The notes beneath the pieces are model-generated. The model had not been told where the DNA came from and ran no database searches. It was given only the letters and a program-made list of their open reading frames with translations. Source: SABY01 sp964523795 (lineage in GTDB: Bacteria; Bacteroidota; Bacteroidia; Bacteroidales; 4484-276). From it: DNA of 64,000 nucleotides. Shown here piece after piece: positions 42,099-50,694 of the stretch (its first letter is position 1; the number at the start of each line of letters is the position of its first letter). The position numbers were made by a program, and so were the translations under genes. The DNA lies in assembly GCA_964523795.1 (NCBI GenBank), contig CAZGAO010000002.1:1-64000 (forward strand), in the 5' to 3' direction.

Positions 42099-43079
42099 AT
42101 GAAACTCAGCAATAAAAAAGTGCTTATTACCGGTGGTGCCGGCTTCATTGGTTCCAATCTTATCGAACGATTTCTGCAACAGGACAACGAGATTATCTGT
42201 CTGGATAATCTGTCTAACGGAAAACTCAAAAACATCGAACCCTATCTCAAAAATCCGAATTTTCGCTTTATCGAAGGTGATATCAGGGATATAGATATTT
42301 GTCGTGAAGCCGTAAAAAATGTGGATGTTGTTTTGCACCAGGCCGCGCTGGGTTCTGTTCCCCGCTCTATCCACGACCCTAAAACTACGAATGATGTAAA
42401 TATCGGTGGATTTGTAAATATGCTGGTGGCAGTTAAGGATGCCGGTATTAAAAGATTCGTTTACGCGGCCAGCTCATCTACTTATGGCGATCATGCTGCA
42501 CTTCCCAAAATAGAGGAGCGCATCGGAAAGCCGCTTTCGCCTTATGCTATTACCAAATACGTAAATGAATTGTATGCCGAAATTTTCGCCGGGCTTTACG
42601 GTATCGAAACCATTGGCCTGCGCTATTTTAATGTTTTTGGCCGCCGTCAGGATGCCGAGGGAGCTTATGCCGCCGCCATCCCAAAATTTATCAAGTCGCT
42701 GATTAAGCACGAATCTCCACTGATTTATGGCGATGGATTTCAATCGCGCGATTTTACCTATATCGACAATGTAATACAAGCCAACGAGCTGGCTGCAACT
42801 GCGCACAAACCTGAGGCACTCAATACGGTTTACAATGTGGCTTATGGCGGGGCTACCACCGTTAACGAACTTATCGAAGTCCTGAAAGAAAACCTCAGCC
42901 GCTTCGATCCCGAAATTGCAAAGGTGGAAGCAGTAAAAGGTGAAATGCGCCAGGGTGATATCTTGCATTCGCTGGCTGCCATCGACAAAGCCAAACGCTT
43001 GCTGGGCTATGATCCCAAATACGATATTGCCCGTGGATTAAAAGAGGCCATCGACTGGTATTGGGAGGATTTGAAATAA
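42099..43079 (+). CDS. UDP-sugar 4-epimerase (UDP-GlcNAc/Gal epimerase, SDR family)
   Basis: The 326-residue extended SDR has the NAD-binding GGAGFIGSNL and the catalytic SSSTYGD with YAITK. The ending DPKYDIARGLKEAIDWYWE is typical of the WbpP-type UDP-N-acetylglucosamine 4-epimerases used for surface polysaccharides. The start is the ATG at 42099, not the upstream frame. Confidence 0.9.
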   Translation: MKLSNKKVLITGGAGFIGSNLIERFLQQDNEIICLDNLSNGKLKNIEPYLKNPNFRFIEGDIRDIDICREAVKNVDVVLHQAALGSVPRSIHDPKTTNDVNIGGFVNMLVAVKDAGIKRFVYAASSSTYGDHAALPKIEERIGKPLSPYAITKYVNELYAEIFAGLYGIETIGLRYFNVFGRRQDAEGAYAAAIPKFIKSLIKHESPLIYGDGFQSRDFTYIDNVIQANELAATAHKPEALNTVYNVAYGGATTVNELIEVLKENLSRFDPEIAKVEAVKGEMRQGDILHSLAAIDKAKRLLGYDPKYDIARGLKEAIDWYWEDLK

Positions 43080-43083
43080 TCAA

Positions 43084-43542
43084 TTAGAAATCCTTCATCC
43101 ACTCAAACATCCGGTAATGTTGGCCATCCATACCCACGGCCTGGTAAACCGATGCCGCCCGGTGATTGCTATGAACCATGTATAGCCGGATGCCCGAAAC
43201 TTCAGGTCTGTTCGTTACTTCGTTTTTGATAAAAGAATACATTTTTTTGAAAATGCCCCCCTTGCGATATTCGGGCAAAACATAGACCGATTGCAGCCAC
43301 CACACCATCGAATTTCGCCAGTCGCTCCATTCAAAAGTAGTCATCAGGCTGGCCACGGTTTTTCCTTCAGAGCTGGCGATGTAATATTGGCCAAGTGCCG
43401 GATTGGTGAAAATCGCATTCACGCCTTTTTCAAGGATGACCGGGTCAAGGTCGATATTCTCGGTTTCTTTGGCCATCCGCATCTGAAAATCGATAATTAT
43501 TTTGTCATCTGATGGATTTGCTTTCCTTATTTCAATTTCCAT
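43084..43542 (-). CDS. GNAT family N-acetyltransferase
   Basis: The 152-residue protein begins MEIEIRKANPSDDKIIIDFQ and shows the GNAT fold with WWLQSVYVLPEYRKGGIFKK (motif A, RxxGxF variant) and HSNHRAASVYQAVGM. Convergent with the epimerase gene, 4 bp between stops. The substrate is unknown. Confidence 0.85.
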   Translation of the reverse strand: MEIEIRKANPSDDKIIIDFQMRMAKETENIDLDPVILEKGVNAIFTNPALGQYYIASSEGKTVASLMTTFEWSDWRNSMVWWLQSVYVLPEYRKGGIFKKMYSFIKNEVTNRPEVSGIRLYMVHSNHRAASVYQAVGMDGQHYRMFEWMKDF

Positions 43543-43674
43543 TTTCCGAATTGTTTTTTGCTGATTTTTTTTATTGATAATCTTTGGCAAAAATAAAATA
43601 TTCAGGCTGATATTGTCGTTTAGGTGGGGTTAACAAAAGTTTAACTTTAAATTATTAACTAACACTACTTGCTG

Positions 43675-43700
43675 ACTCCCCATCATTTTTGGTGGGGAGT
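43675..43700 (+). terminator. Plus-strand terminator-like hairpin
   Basis: ACTCCCCA (43675-43682) pairs with TGGGGAGT (43693-43700), followed by TTGTTTTTT. No plus-strand gene is within 590 bp upstream, so the transcript it ends is not identified. Confidence 0.65.
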
Positions 43701-43764
43701 TGTTTTTTACAAAAATACGAGAAAATAGTTCACAAAAAAGTTTAGGTATTTTAGATAAAATATT

Positions 43765-43772
43765 TACTTTTG
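43765..43772 (+). promoter_or_regulatory. -7 box of tRNA-Arg
   Basis: TACTTTTG, identical to the boxes in front of the other two tRNA genes in the window. Confidence 0.6.
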
Positions 43773-43808
43773 CAGCCCTTTTACGAACAGCACGTTCTTT
43801 TGGGTAAT

Positions 43809-43882
43809 GGCTCCATAGCATAATTGGATAGTGCACCTGACTACGGATCAGGAGGTTCGGGGTTCGAATCCCTGTGGAGTCA
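43809..43882 (+). tRNA. tRNA-Arg (anticodon ACG)
   Basis: The 74-nt cloverleaf has acceptor arms GGCTCCA and TGGAGTC (one G-U pair), an anticodon arm CTGAC/ATCAG with the anticodon ACG in the loop, and a T arm with GGTTCGAATCC. The discriminator base is A and CCA is not encoded. Confidence 0.95.
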
Positions 43883-44000
43883 CAAAACAATTAGGCAGTT
43901 ACATGAAAATAATGTAGCTGCCTTTTTTGTTTCCGCCTTTGATTCCACACATAAAAACCTTCCCACGCAAAATAAGATCCAGTATTTTGTTGACCTTTTG

Positions 44001-44008
44001 TATTTTTG
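44001..44008 (+). promoter_or_regulatory. -7 box of the beta-helix gene
   Basis: TATTTTTG matches TAnnTTTG, 22 bp before the ATG at 44031. Confidence 0.45.
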
Positions 44009-44030
44009 CCAAATTCCAAAAACAAAAACA

Positions 44031-45638
44031 ATGAATACTGCGCTACGATTTTTCTTCCTGGGCTTATTTAGCCTTCTTTTCCATCAATCAAGCTCAGCCG
44101 AATCCATCGAAGTTTCGGGTGTGGTTTCAGGTACCTGGGCGGTGGATACCGTGAAAGTGGTCGGTGATATTCAGGTTCGTGAAGGGCAATCCCTGACCAT
44201 TGCTCCCGGCACGCTGGTTTTGTTTTACGGCTCCTGTTTTTTGGATGTCGAGGGAAATATGGATGCTCAGGGTCTGGAATCGGAGCCCATTTATTTTTCG
44301 ATGGCCGACACCACGGGCTTTTCGGTGGATACCATTCCTGATGGTGGCTGGAAAAACATCCGCATCGAAGATTTGGACCCGGCCAACGATACTGTGCGAT
44401 TTTCGTACTGTATTTTCGAGTACGGAAAGGCGATGGCTGCCGATTCGGTGCATGGCTACGGAGGTGCCTTGTGCGTTAGGAATACAGATAAGGTGGCAGT
44501 TGAGCATTGCCTCTTTAAGGATAATTACGCTTTTTACAATGGCGGTGCAGTGTATCTGGAAAATGCCTCCATCCAAATTTCAGATAACCATTTCGAGGGC
44601 AACCGTTGCGGGCAGCTCTTTGACTTTTTTGGTTATGGCGGCGCTATTTGCAGCGATTGGAGTTCGCCACACATCTACAAAAATCTTTTTACACAAAATT
44701 CTTCAACCGGCATTGGCGGTGCTGTTTGCGTGCGTTTTGTTGACTGCCCGCTCAGTCACAATATCTTCGACAACAATTACAGTGCGTTGGGTGGAGGCTT
44801 TGCCATTCTGCACGTCCATATTTGCCGCTATGCGATAAGCAATAATTTGTTTAGCCAAAATGGAGCACTTTATTTTGGTGCAGCCATTAGCAACGGCAAC
44901 AGCAGCCCGCTTTATGTAAATAATACCATTGCCGACAACCATTGCGATGGCGGGGGTGGCGGCTTTTATTGCAAGGATTCGGTGGTGCCGGTTTTGCATA
45001 ACAACATCATTTATGGAAACACGCAGTTTGGCGGCCAAAGCAATCAGGTGTATCTGTGGGATTTACTTTCGCAACCCAACTTTTATTACAACAATATCGA
45101 GGGTGGTTCTGCTGCTTTTTATGGCACCGGTGGCTCTGCTTTTTCGGGCGATTACGAAAATAACCTGGATGCGGATCCCATGTTTGAGCCTGACTTGTTT
45201 TCGATCAAAACCGAATCGCCCTGCATTAATACCGGTAATCCTGACACACTCGGGCTGTGGGTACCCTCCCTCGATTTAGAAGGCAACATGCGAATAGTGG
45301 GCAGTGCCATCGACATGGGTGCTTACGAAAATCAGTTTCCGGTAAACATTTCTGAAACTTCCGTGCCATCCTTCGAATTATTGAAAATATTCCCTAACCC
45401 CGCCAGTGATTGGGTGCAAATCATCATAAACCTGCCCGAAAATTCTTTTATCAAACTAAGTATTTGCGATGCTTCGGGTGCTGCCATCCATTGTTTGTAT
45501 GAGGGTTTTGCTAACGAAGGAGAAAGTAGCTATCGATGGGATTTCGCTAATAGCGTTTTGGATGGAGGGCTTTATTTTATCCACTTAGAAACCGAGACTG
45601 ATACTGTTATGCAGAAGATATTGCTGGTGTCTCAATGA
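44031..45638 (+). CDS. Secreted parallel beta-helix protein with T9SS sorting domain
   Basis: The 535-residue protein has a signal peptide (ending SSSAE), a right-handed beta-helix of NosD/pectate-lyase type with repeated ggAvyxxNsspxIxxNxFxxN turns (about 130-420), and a C-terminal sorting domain beginning LKIFPNPASDWVQIIINLPE. No catalytic residues could be assigned; it may bind surface glycan. The start is set at the ATG at 44031 because the longer frame runs through the tRNA gene. Confidence 0.88.
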   Translation: MNTALRFFFLGLFSLLFHQSSSAESIEVSGVVSGTWAVDTVKVVGDIQVREGQSLTIAPGTLVLFYGSCFLDVEGNMDAQGLESEPIYFSMADTTGFSVDTIPDGGWKNIRIEDLDPANDTVRFSYCIFEYGKAMAADSVHGYGGALCVRNTDKVAVEHCLFKDNYAFYNGGAVYLENASIQISDNHFEGNRCGQLFDFFGYGGAICSDWSSPHIYKNLFTQNSSTGIGGAVCVRFVDCPLSHNIFDNNYSALGGGFAILHVHICRYAISNNLFSQNGALYFGAAISNGNSSPLYVNNTIADNHCDGGGGGFYCKDSVVPVLHNNIIYGNTQFGGQSNQVYLWDLLSQPNFYYNNIEGGSAAFYGTGGSAFSGDYENNLDADPMFEPDLFSIKTESPCINTGNPDTLGLWVPSLDLEGNMRIVGSAIDMGAYENQFPVNISETSVPSFELLKIFPNPASDWVQIIINLPENSFIKLSICDASGAAIHCLYEGFANEGESSYRWDFANSVLDGGLYFIHLETETDTVMQKILLVSQ

Positions 45639-45737
45639 TGTTTTAAAAAAGCAAAATGTCTGTAAAAACCACAACTGCTAATTTTTTATCGTTTGAGGAA
45701 ATGATTTGTTTATTAAAATTTCGCCTGAAGCTCACTC

Positions 45738-45962
45738 TCATTGCTTCACTAAATTTATAATGGTTTTTAAGATTTCATCTTCCGATGCATCTCCGCTATT
45801 TTTCGACTCAAGCATAGATTTTAATAATTCGTTATCTTCAATTTCATCGATCCCATTTTTAGGAAATGAAATAAAATTTTCCCGTTTAGATAATTGCGTA
45901 AGTAAATTCAGCAGGTTTTTGCCAGTTTCTGAATCATCACTTATTTCAATCAAATGTTTCAT
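45738..45962 (-). CDS. Hypothetical 74-aa acidic protein
   Basis: The protein begins MKHLIEISDDSETGKNLLNL and ends ASEDEILKTIINLVKQ. Short, acidic proteins of this pattern (LIEIxDxSExGKxLL) are common in Bacteroidota and usually act as antitoxins of RelE-like toxins, but no toxin frame is adjacent. Divergent from the ATPase gene. Confidence 0.65.
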   Translation of the reverse strand: MKHLIEISDDSETGKNLLNLLTQLSKRENFISFPKNGIDEIEDNELLKSMLESKNSGDASEDEILKTIINLVKQ

Positions 45963-46035
45963 ATTGTTTTTATTTAATACACAAAAATAAAAAATTTAAT
46001 TGTCTCATTTTCTTTCATAATTACATCCAACAACC

Positions 46036-46082
46036 AACTCATAAAACATGGCTCATAAAACATGAGCCATGTTTTATGAGTT
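46036..46082. promoter_or_regulatory. Perfect 21-bp inverted repeat upstream of the ATPase gene
   Basis: AACTCATAAAACATGGCTCA on the left arm is matched exactly on the right around a 5-nt loop. It lies between two divergent genes and immediately upstream of the -7 box, where an operator or a strong RNA hairpin would act. Confidence 0.6.
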
Positions 46083-46086
46083 TCAT

Positions 46087-46094
46087 TATCTTTG
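46087..46094 (+). promoter_or_regulatory. -7 box of the ATPase gene
   Basis: TATCTTTG, an exact TAnnTTTG match, 15 bp before the ATG at 46110. Confidence 0.55.
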
Positions 46095-46109
46095 CTAAAA
46101 TTTAATACG

Positions 46110-47204
46110 ATGAATCCATTTACACTAAAATACGATCCCGAATACTTTTGCGACAGGGAGGATGAAATTCTTCGCCTAAAGGATAACATTTCCAATGGCC
46201 TGAATACCCTGGTTCACAGCCCTCGCAGATTGGGCAAGAGCGCAATGATCAGGCATTTATTTCACCGAATGGAAAAAGAAAAATTATACGAAACTGTATT
46301 CATTGATTTATTCGCCACACAAAACCTCGAGGGTTTTACCAAAATTCTGGGTGAAACCCTTTTACAAAAATATCATTCCAAAAATATCCTTACCGGCATC
46401 AAGCGTTTATTCAGGGGCATACACGCCTCACTTACCTTTTCGGGCGATGGCACACCAAAACTGAACCTGGGACTTGGCGAAGGGCAGGTGCAAACGAGTA
46501 TCTCCCAGCTTTTTGATTATCTGGAACAACGCAAAAAACCTGTGGTGGTTGCGCTTGACGAGTTTCAGGAAGTTGCAGGCTACCCCGAAAAAGCCGAAGC
46601 TGTGTTAAGGACATTTATCCAAAACCTGAATAATGTTACTTTCATTTACTCGGGAAGCTCAAACCATATTCTTCAAAATATGTTTTACAGTGCAAAGCAG
46701 CCATTTTACCAAAGTAGCGAAAGCCTGGTGATTGATAAGATAGGCCATGATAAATACAGTGAATTTATCAGCGCGTGTTTCCACAAATTCGATAAAAAGA
46801 TCTCTGATGCTGCAATAGAATCCATTTTGCTTTTTACCGAAACCCACACGTATTATACGCAGGTAATTTGCAACCAGGCCTTTTACAAATCGGGTGCTTT
46901 TCTTGACCAGGATGAAGCCACGGACATTGCCAACAATTACATCGAAACCCGCAAAATAGACTATTCCAATATTCATCATTTACTGCCCACTAACCAGCAA
47001 AATGTAATGCGAGCCATCGCCAAAGAAGGTTTAGTACAAAAGCCATCGGCTGTCGATTTCCTGATAAAACACAAGCTCCCTTCCAGTTCTTCCACGCTTC
47101 AGGCATTGCATGTGCTGGTTGACAAAGAAATGATTTATCGCGACATGGAAGGATACAGGTGCTATGATGTTTTCTTCAGGCGATTTCTTGAAAGGTATTT
47201 TTGA
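46110..47204 (+). CDS. AAA ATPase of the archaeal-type (PF01637-like) family
   Basis: The 364-residue protein has FCDREDEILRL at the start, a Walker A variant SPRRLGKSAMIRHLF, Walker B VVVALDEFQEV and a C-terminal winged-helix region (NQQNVMRAIAKEGLVQKPSA). These STAND-like ATPases are frequent in Bacteroidota accessory DNA and are of unknown function. A perfect inverted repeat precedes it. Confidence 0.86.
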   Translation: MNPFTLKYDPEYFCDREDEILRLKDNISNGLNTLVHSPRRLGKSAMIRHLFHRMEKEKLYETVFIDLFATQNLEGFTKILGETLLQKYHSKNILTGIKRLFRGIHASLTFSGDGTPKLNLGLGEGQVQTSISQLFDYLEQRKKPVVVALDEFQEVAGYPEKAEAVLRTFIQNLNNVTFIYSGSSNHILQNMFYSAKQPFYQSSESLVIDKIGHDKYSEFISACFHKFDKKISDAAIESILLFTETHTYYTQVICNQAFYKSGAFLDQDEATDIANNYIETRKIDYSNIHHLLPTNQQNVMRAIAKEGLVQKPSAVDFLIKHKLPSSSSTLQALHVLVDKEMIYRDMEGYRCYDVFFRRFLERYF

Positions 47205-47222
47205 TGGTAAGATTTAAACAGA

Positions 47223-49028
47223 TTAATAATTAGGTTCCAGCCCGAATTTTTTTTGCAGGTCGATCATGGCCGGATTTTTGGCAGCCAGGTGGCTAAACCT
47301 TTCGAGTGGTGATACCGGCTTGCTGTCGGCAGGCTGCTCGGCGTTAACAATCGCTTTTAAAGTAATAAAACGGTTGTTGAGTTTTTGCCGCATATAAGGA
47401 ATTATTTCGGGGCGGTAGGCTTCCACCTTGCCCTGTTGTATTGCATTTTTCACCTCTAATTCCAGTACAAAACCGTCAGTAAGCACTGGCATTTGCGCAG
47501 CCAGTGTGCTTTTTAGGTCGGGCTGATCATCGGGCATTTCTTGCAAGAGATTTTTCCATGCGGCTTCGATTGCCGAAGGACTTATCTCGGCCATATTTTT
47601 GAATTCATCCGAATCGGCATCAAAAACCTCCGGGCTATCATCCTGTTCTTCTTCTTCGCTCTCCTCATCGCTTATGGAAACCGAACCCGGTAAAAATGCT
47701 TTGGATGTCGTGCGCACCGGCTCTGTTTTTGTGTTGACAACTTTGGGCGGTTCTGCTTTTTTTTGTGGAATAGTAACGGCAGGTGCAGGTGGCTCGGCGA
47801 ATGTTGAACTTGCTGCCGGGGGTGAGAATGTTGGGCTTGCTGCGGGCGGTTTTACAAGGGAGGGCTTTTCATCGGTCGTTTTTTTTTTAATATCCGATGA
47901 GTCCGCTGGTTGGATATGTGCAGGTTTTATGCCCTCATCATTAATACTTACAATTTGCATAAGGGTAATTTCCAGATGCAAACGCTTGTTGTTGCTGCTG
48001 CGATAGGCAAAATCAATTTTCTGAATAATATTTAATGCCTTTAGCAAAAAGGCAGCATCGGTAGCTGTGGCTTGCTCCTGGTAGCGCGTCTTGATGCGGT
48101 CGCCCACTTCGAGCAGACTGATAGTGCGCGAATCCTGACACACGAGCAAGTCGCGGAAATGAGCACCCAGCCCCGAAAGAAAATGCTGGCCATCGAAGCC
48201 CGATTCCAGAATTTTATCCAAAATCAGCAAGGCATCAAAAAGATTGCCCTCGTAAAGATGGCTGGTGATATCGAAATAATAATCGTAGTCGAGCACATTC
48301 AGGTTTTCGACCACGTGCTTGTATTTTAAATCGCTGCCCGTAAAACTCACCAACTGATCGAAAATAGAAAGCGCATCCCTGAGTGCACCATCGGCTTTTT
48401 GGGCAATGATTTGTAAACCTTCGGGCTCGGCATTGATATTTTCGCTTTTGGCAACAAATTTTAAATATTCGGCTATGTCCTGCACGCCGATTCTTTTGAA
48501 ATCATAAATCTGACAGCGCGAAAGTATGGTGGGGATAATCTTATGCTTTTCGGTGGTAGCCAGAATAAATTTGGCATAAGCAGGCGGCTCTTCCAGTGTT
48601 TTCAAAAAAGCATTGAAGGCCTGCGAGGACAGCATGTGAACCTCATCGATGATATGCACCTTGTATTTCCCTATTTGTGGAGGTATCCTAACCTGATTCA
48701 CCAAATTGCGGATGTCGTCAACCGAGTTGTTGGAGGCGGCATCCAGCTCGTGGATGTTGAAGGACGCATTTTTGTTAAACGAGAGGCACGACTCGCACTG
48801 GTTGCACGGCTCCATGTCGCTGCCCAGATTGGTGCAGTTAATAGTTTTGGCAAGGATACGTGCGCAGGTGGTCTTGCCTACGCCACGCGGGCCGGTAAAC
48901 AAAAATGCCTGTGCCAGCTGATTGTTGATAATGGCGTTTTTGAGCGTATTGGTAATGTGGCTTTGCCCTACCACCATATTGAAGGTTGAAGGCCGGTATT
49001 TGCGTGCAGAAACAATAAAATTATCCAT
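47223..49028 (-). CDS. dnaX: DNA polymerase III subunit gamma/tau
   Basis: The 601-residue clamp-loader ATPase has Walker A GPRGVGKTT (46-54), a zinc-binding CNQCESC, Walker B with IIDEVHMLS and sensor 1 ILATTEKHK. A Pro/Ala/Ser/Thr-rich linker (about 370-470) precedes the C-terminal domain. It loads the sliding clamp during replication. Full length. Confidence 0.95.
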   Translation of the reverse strand: MDNFIVSARKYRPSTFNMVVGQSHITNTLKNAIINNQLAQAFLFTGPRGVGKTTCARILAKTINCTNLGSDMEPCNQCESCLSFNKNASFNIHELDAASNNSVDDIRNLVNQVRIPPQIGKYKVHIIDEVHMLSSQAFNAFLKTLEEPPAYAKFILATTEKHKIIPTILSRCQIYDFKRIGVQDIAEYLKFVAKSENINAEPEGLQIIAQKADGALRDALSIFDQLVSFTGSDLKYKHVVENLNVLDYDYYFDITSHLYEGNLFDALLILDKILESGFDGQHFLSGLGAHFRDLLVCQDSRTISLLEVGDRIKTRYQEQATATDAAFLLKALNIIQKIDFAYRSSNNKRLHLEITLMQIVSINDEGIKPAHIQPADSSDIKKKTTDEKPSLVKPPAASPTFSPPAASSTFAEPPAPAVTIPQKKAEPPKVVNTKTEPVRTTSKAFLPGSVSISDEESEEEEQDDSPEVFDADSDEFKNMAEISPSAIEAAWKNLLQEMPDDQPDLKSTLAAQMPVLTDGFVLELEVKNAIQQGKVEAYRPEIIPYMRQKLNNRFITLKAIVNAEQPADSKPVSPLERFSHLAAKNPAMIDLQKKFGLEPNY

Positions 49029-49144
49029 CGGAAGTACAATTTTTTCGACCTCAAAAGTACTGCTTTTTTGGCTCTTTGGGATTCAATTTTTACCAACACT
49101 ACCCGGCAAAAATTCATGACTACTATTCAAGTACTTAAAAAATA

Positions 49145-49152
49145 TACCTTTG
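49145..49152 (+). promoter_or_regulatory. -7 box of the deacetylase gene
   Basis: TACCTTTG matches TAnnTTTG, 20 bp before the ATG at 49173. Confidence 0.5.
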
Positions 49153-49172
49153 CCTGTTTTTGAAAAATTATT

Positions 49173-50498
49173 ATGCTGCTCATTTACACACCAAAAATCA
49201 CTAAACGGGTAAATTATACTTTCAAACTTATTTTTACCCAAATACTACGGCTTCCGTTTGAGCTTACCTCCAACGCCGACAAGTATCTTGCCTCCAAGCA
49301 GGATAAGTTTACTTATGCCCACGATCGTTTTGGGAAGGAGCTGTTTTTCCAGGCCGATGATCTCCTTTTACAGACGGGCATCGAAGGCCAGGATCCCCAT
49401 GTATTTATGCACAAAAAAAATAAGGCACTGTTTCCTGTTTATCACAAGGAGGCCGCCCTGCCTTTTGATCCTTTTGCCGCCACATTTTTTATGGTAACGC
49501 GCTACGAGGAATACCTGCCCTACATTCGCGACCGCTTTGGCCGCTACGAGGCTCCAGAGAGTATCGCCAGCAAGCAGCAGTTTTTGCGCAAGCCGGTGGT
49601 TAATATCTGGGCTTATCAAATCAGAGACATCCTCGTGCAGCATTTCCCAGAACTGGAATTTGGCAAACGCCATTACCGTTTTATTTCGACCATCGACATC
49701 GACTCGGCTTATGCCTACAAATACAAGGGTGTCGTGCGCACTTTGGGTGCTTTGGCCAAAGATTTTTTCAAGTTCAACTTTGGCAGTATCACCCAACGCC
49801 TGATGGTGCTGGCTCGTTTGCGCAAAGACCCTTTCGATACCTACACCTTCCAGTTGGAGATGCAAAAAAAATATAAAATGCCAACGGTTTATTTTTTCCT
49901 AATGGCTGACTATGGCAGGCTCGATAAAAATATTCCCGTCAACAATCGCCATTTCCATACCCTTATAAAATCGCTGGGCGATTATGCCGACATCGGTATT
50001 CATCCTTCCTTTAATTCAAATAATCATTTTGATAAATTAAAAACTGAAATCGAACGCCTGTCGAAAACGCTGAACCGGGAAATCACCAAAAGCCGTCAGC
50101 ATTTTCTTAAGCTTAGCTTCCCGAGTACCTACCGCAATCTGATCAATTTGGATATTACCGATGATTACACCATGGGCTATGCCGCCGAACCCGGATTTAG
50201 AGCCGGTATTGCCGACCCCTTCTATTTTTACGATCTCGACCTGGAAACCGAAACCAATTTGTTGATTCATCCCTTCCAGGTGATGGAAGGTACCCTGAAG
50301 GATTATTTATATAAAACTAAGGAACAATCGCTCGAAATTATCAAACTGCTGATTGATGAGGTAAAAGCGATAGACGGAACCTTCGTTAGCCTGTGGCACA
50401 ACGAATCGTTAAGCAACGCCGATAGGTGGGAAGGCTGGCACGAGATATATGAAGCCATGCTGGAGTATGCCACGAAGGATAATCGTCCCGAAAAATAG
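49173..50498 (+). CDS. Polysaccharide deacetylase family protein (NodB-like, DUF7033-type N-terminus)
   Basis: The 441-residue protein has a Bacteroidota-specific N-terminal domain (about 1-150) and a deacetylase-like TIM-barrel part with the metal-site start FISTIDIDSAYAYKY (Asp-x-Asp) and ADIGIHPSF in place of the second motif. It probably acts on an N-acetylated surface or wall sugar. No signal peptide is seen. Confidence 0.8.
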   Translation: MLLIYTPKITKRVNYTFKLIFTQILRLPFELTSNADKYLASKQDKFTYAHDRFGKELFFQADDLLLQTGIEGQDPHVFMHKKNKALFPVYHKEAALPFDPFAATFFMVTRYEEYLPYIRDRFGRYEAPESIASKQQFLRKPVVNIWAYQIRDILVQHFPELEFGKRHYRFISTIDIDSAYAYKYKGVVRTLGALAKDFFKFNFGSITQRLMVLARLRKDPFDTYTFQLEMQKKYKMPTVYFFLMADYGRLDKNIPVNNRHFHTLIKSLGDYADIGIHPSFNSNNHFDKLKTEIERLSKTLNREITKSRQHFLKLSFPSTYRNLINLDITDDYTMGYAAEPGFRAGIADPFYFYDLDLETETNLLIHPFQVMEGTLKDYLYKTKEQSLEIIKLLIDEVKAIDGTFVSLWHNESLSNADRWEGWHEIYEAMLEYATKDNRPEK

Positions 50499-50612
50499 AA
50501 AATCTTTGATTTTCCAATTTTTTCGAGGATGCTCGCCCAATGGGCGGCATTAATCGTTATTCGTTAATTGTTAATCGTTCATGGTTAATCGTTATCCGTT
50601 GAATTTAGGAAA

Positions 50613-50665
50613 TAAAAAAGGCCCTGATTTCTCACCTTAAATGATGTGAACTCAGAACCCTTTTT
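50613..50665 (-). terminator. Terminator of gcvP
   Basis: AAAAAGG...CCTTTTT arms with G-U pairs (GGCCCTGATTTCTCAC against GTGAACTCAGAACCC) form a long imperfect stem around 50641. On the minus strand it is followed by TTTTTTATTT. It ends 30 bp after the gcvP stop. Confidence 0.75.
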
Positions 50666-50694
50666 AATTTTATAAAATAGAAAGAGCAAGTATT

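Noticed and set aside
43824..44030. N-terminal extension of the beta-helix protein
   Set aside because: The extension runs through tRNA-Arg, and the signal peptide begins at the ATG at 44031.
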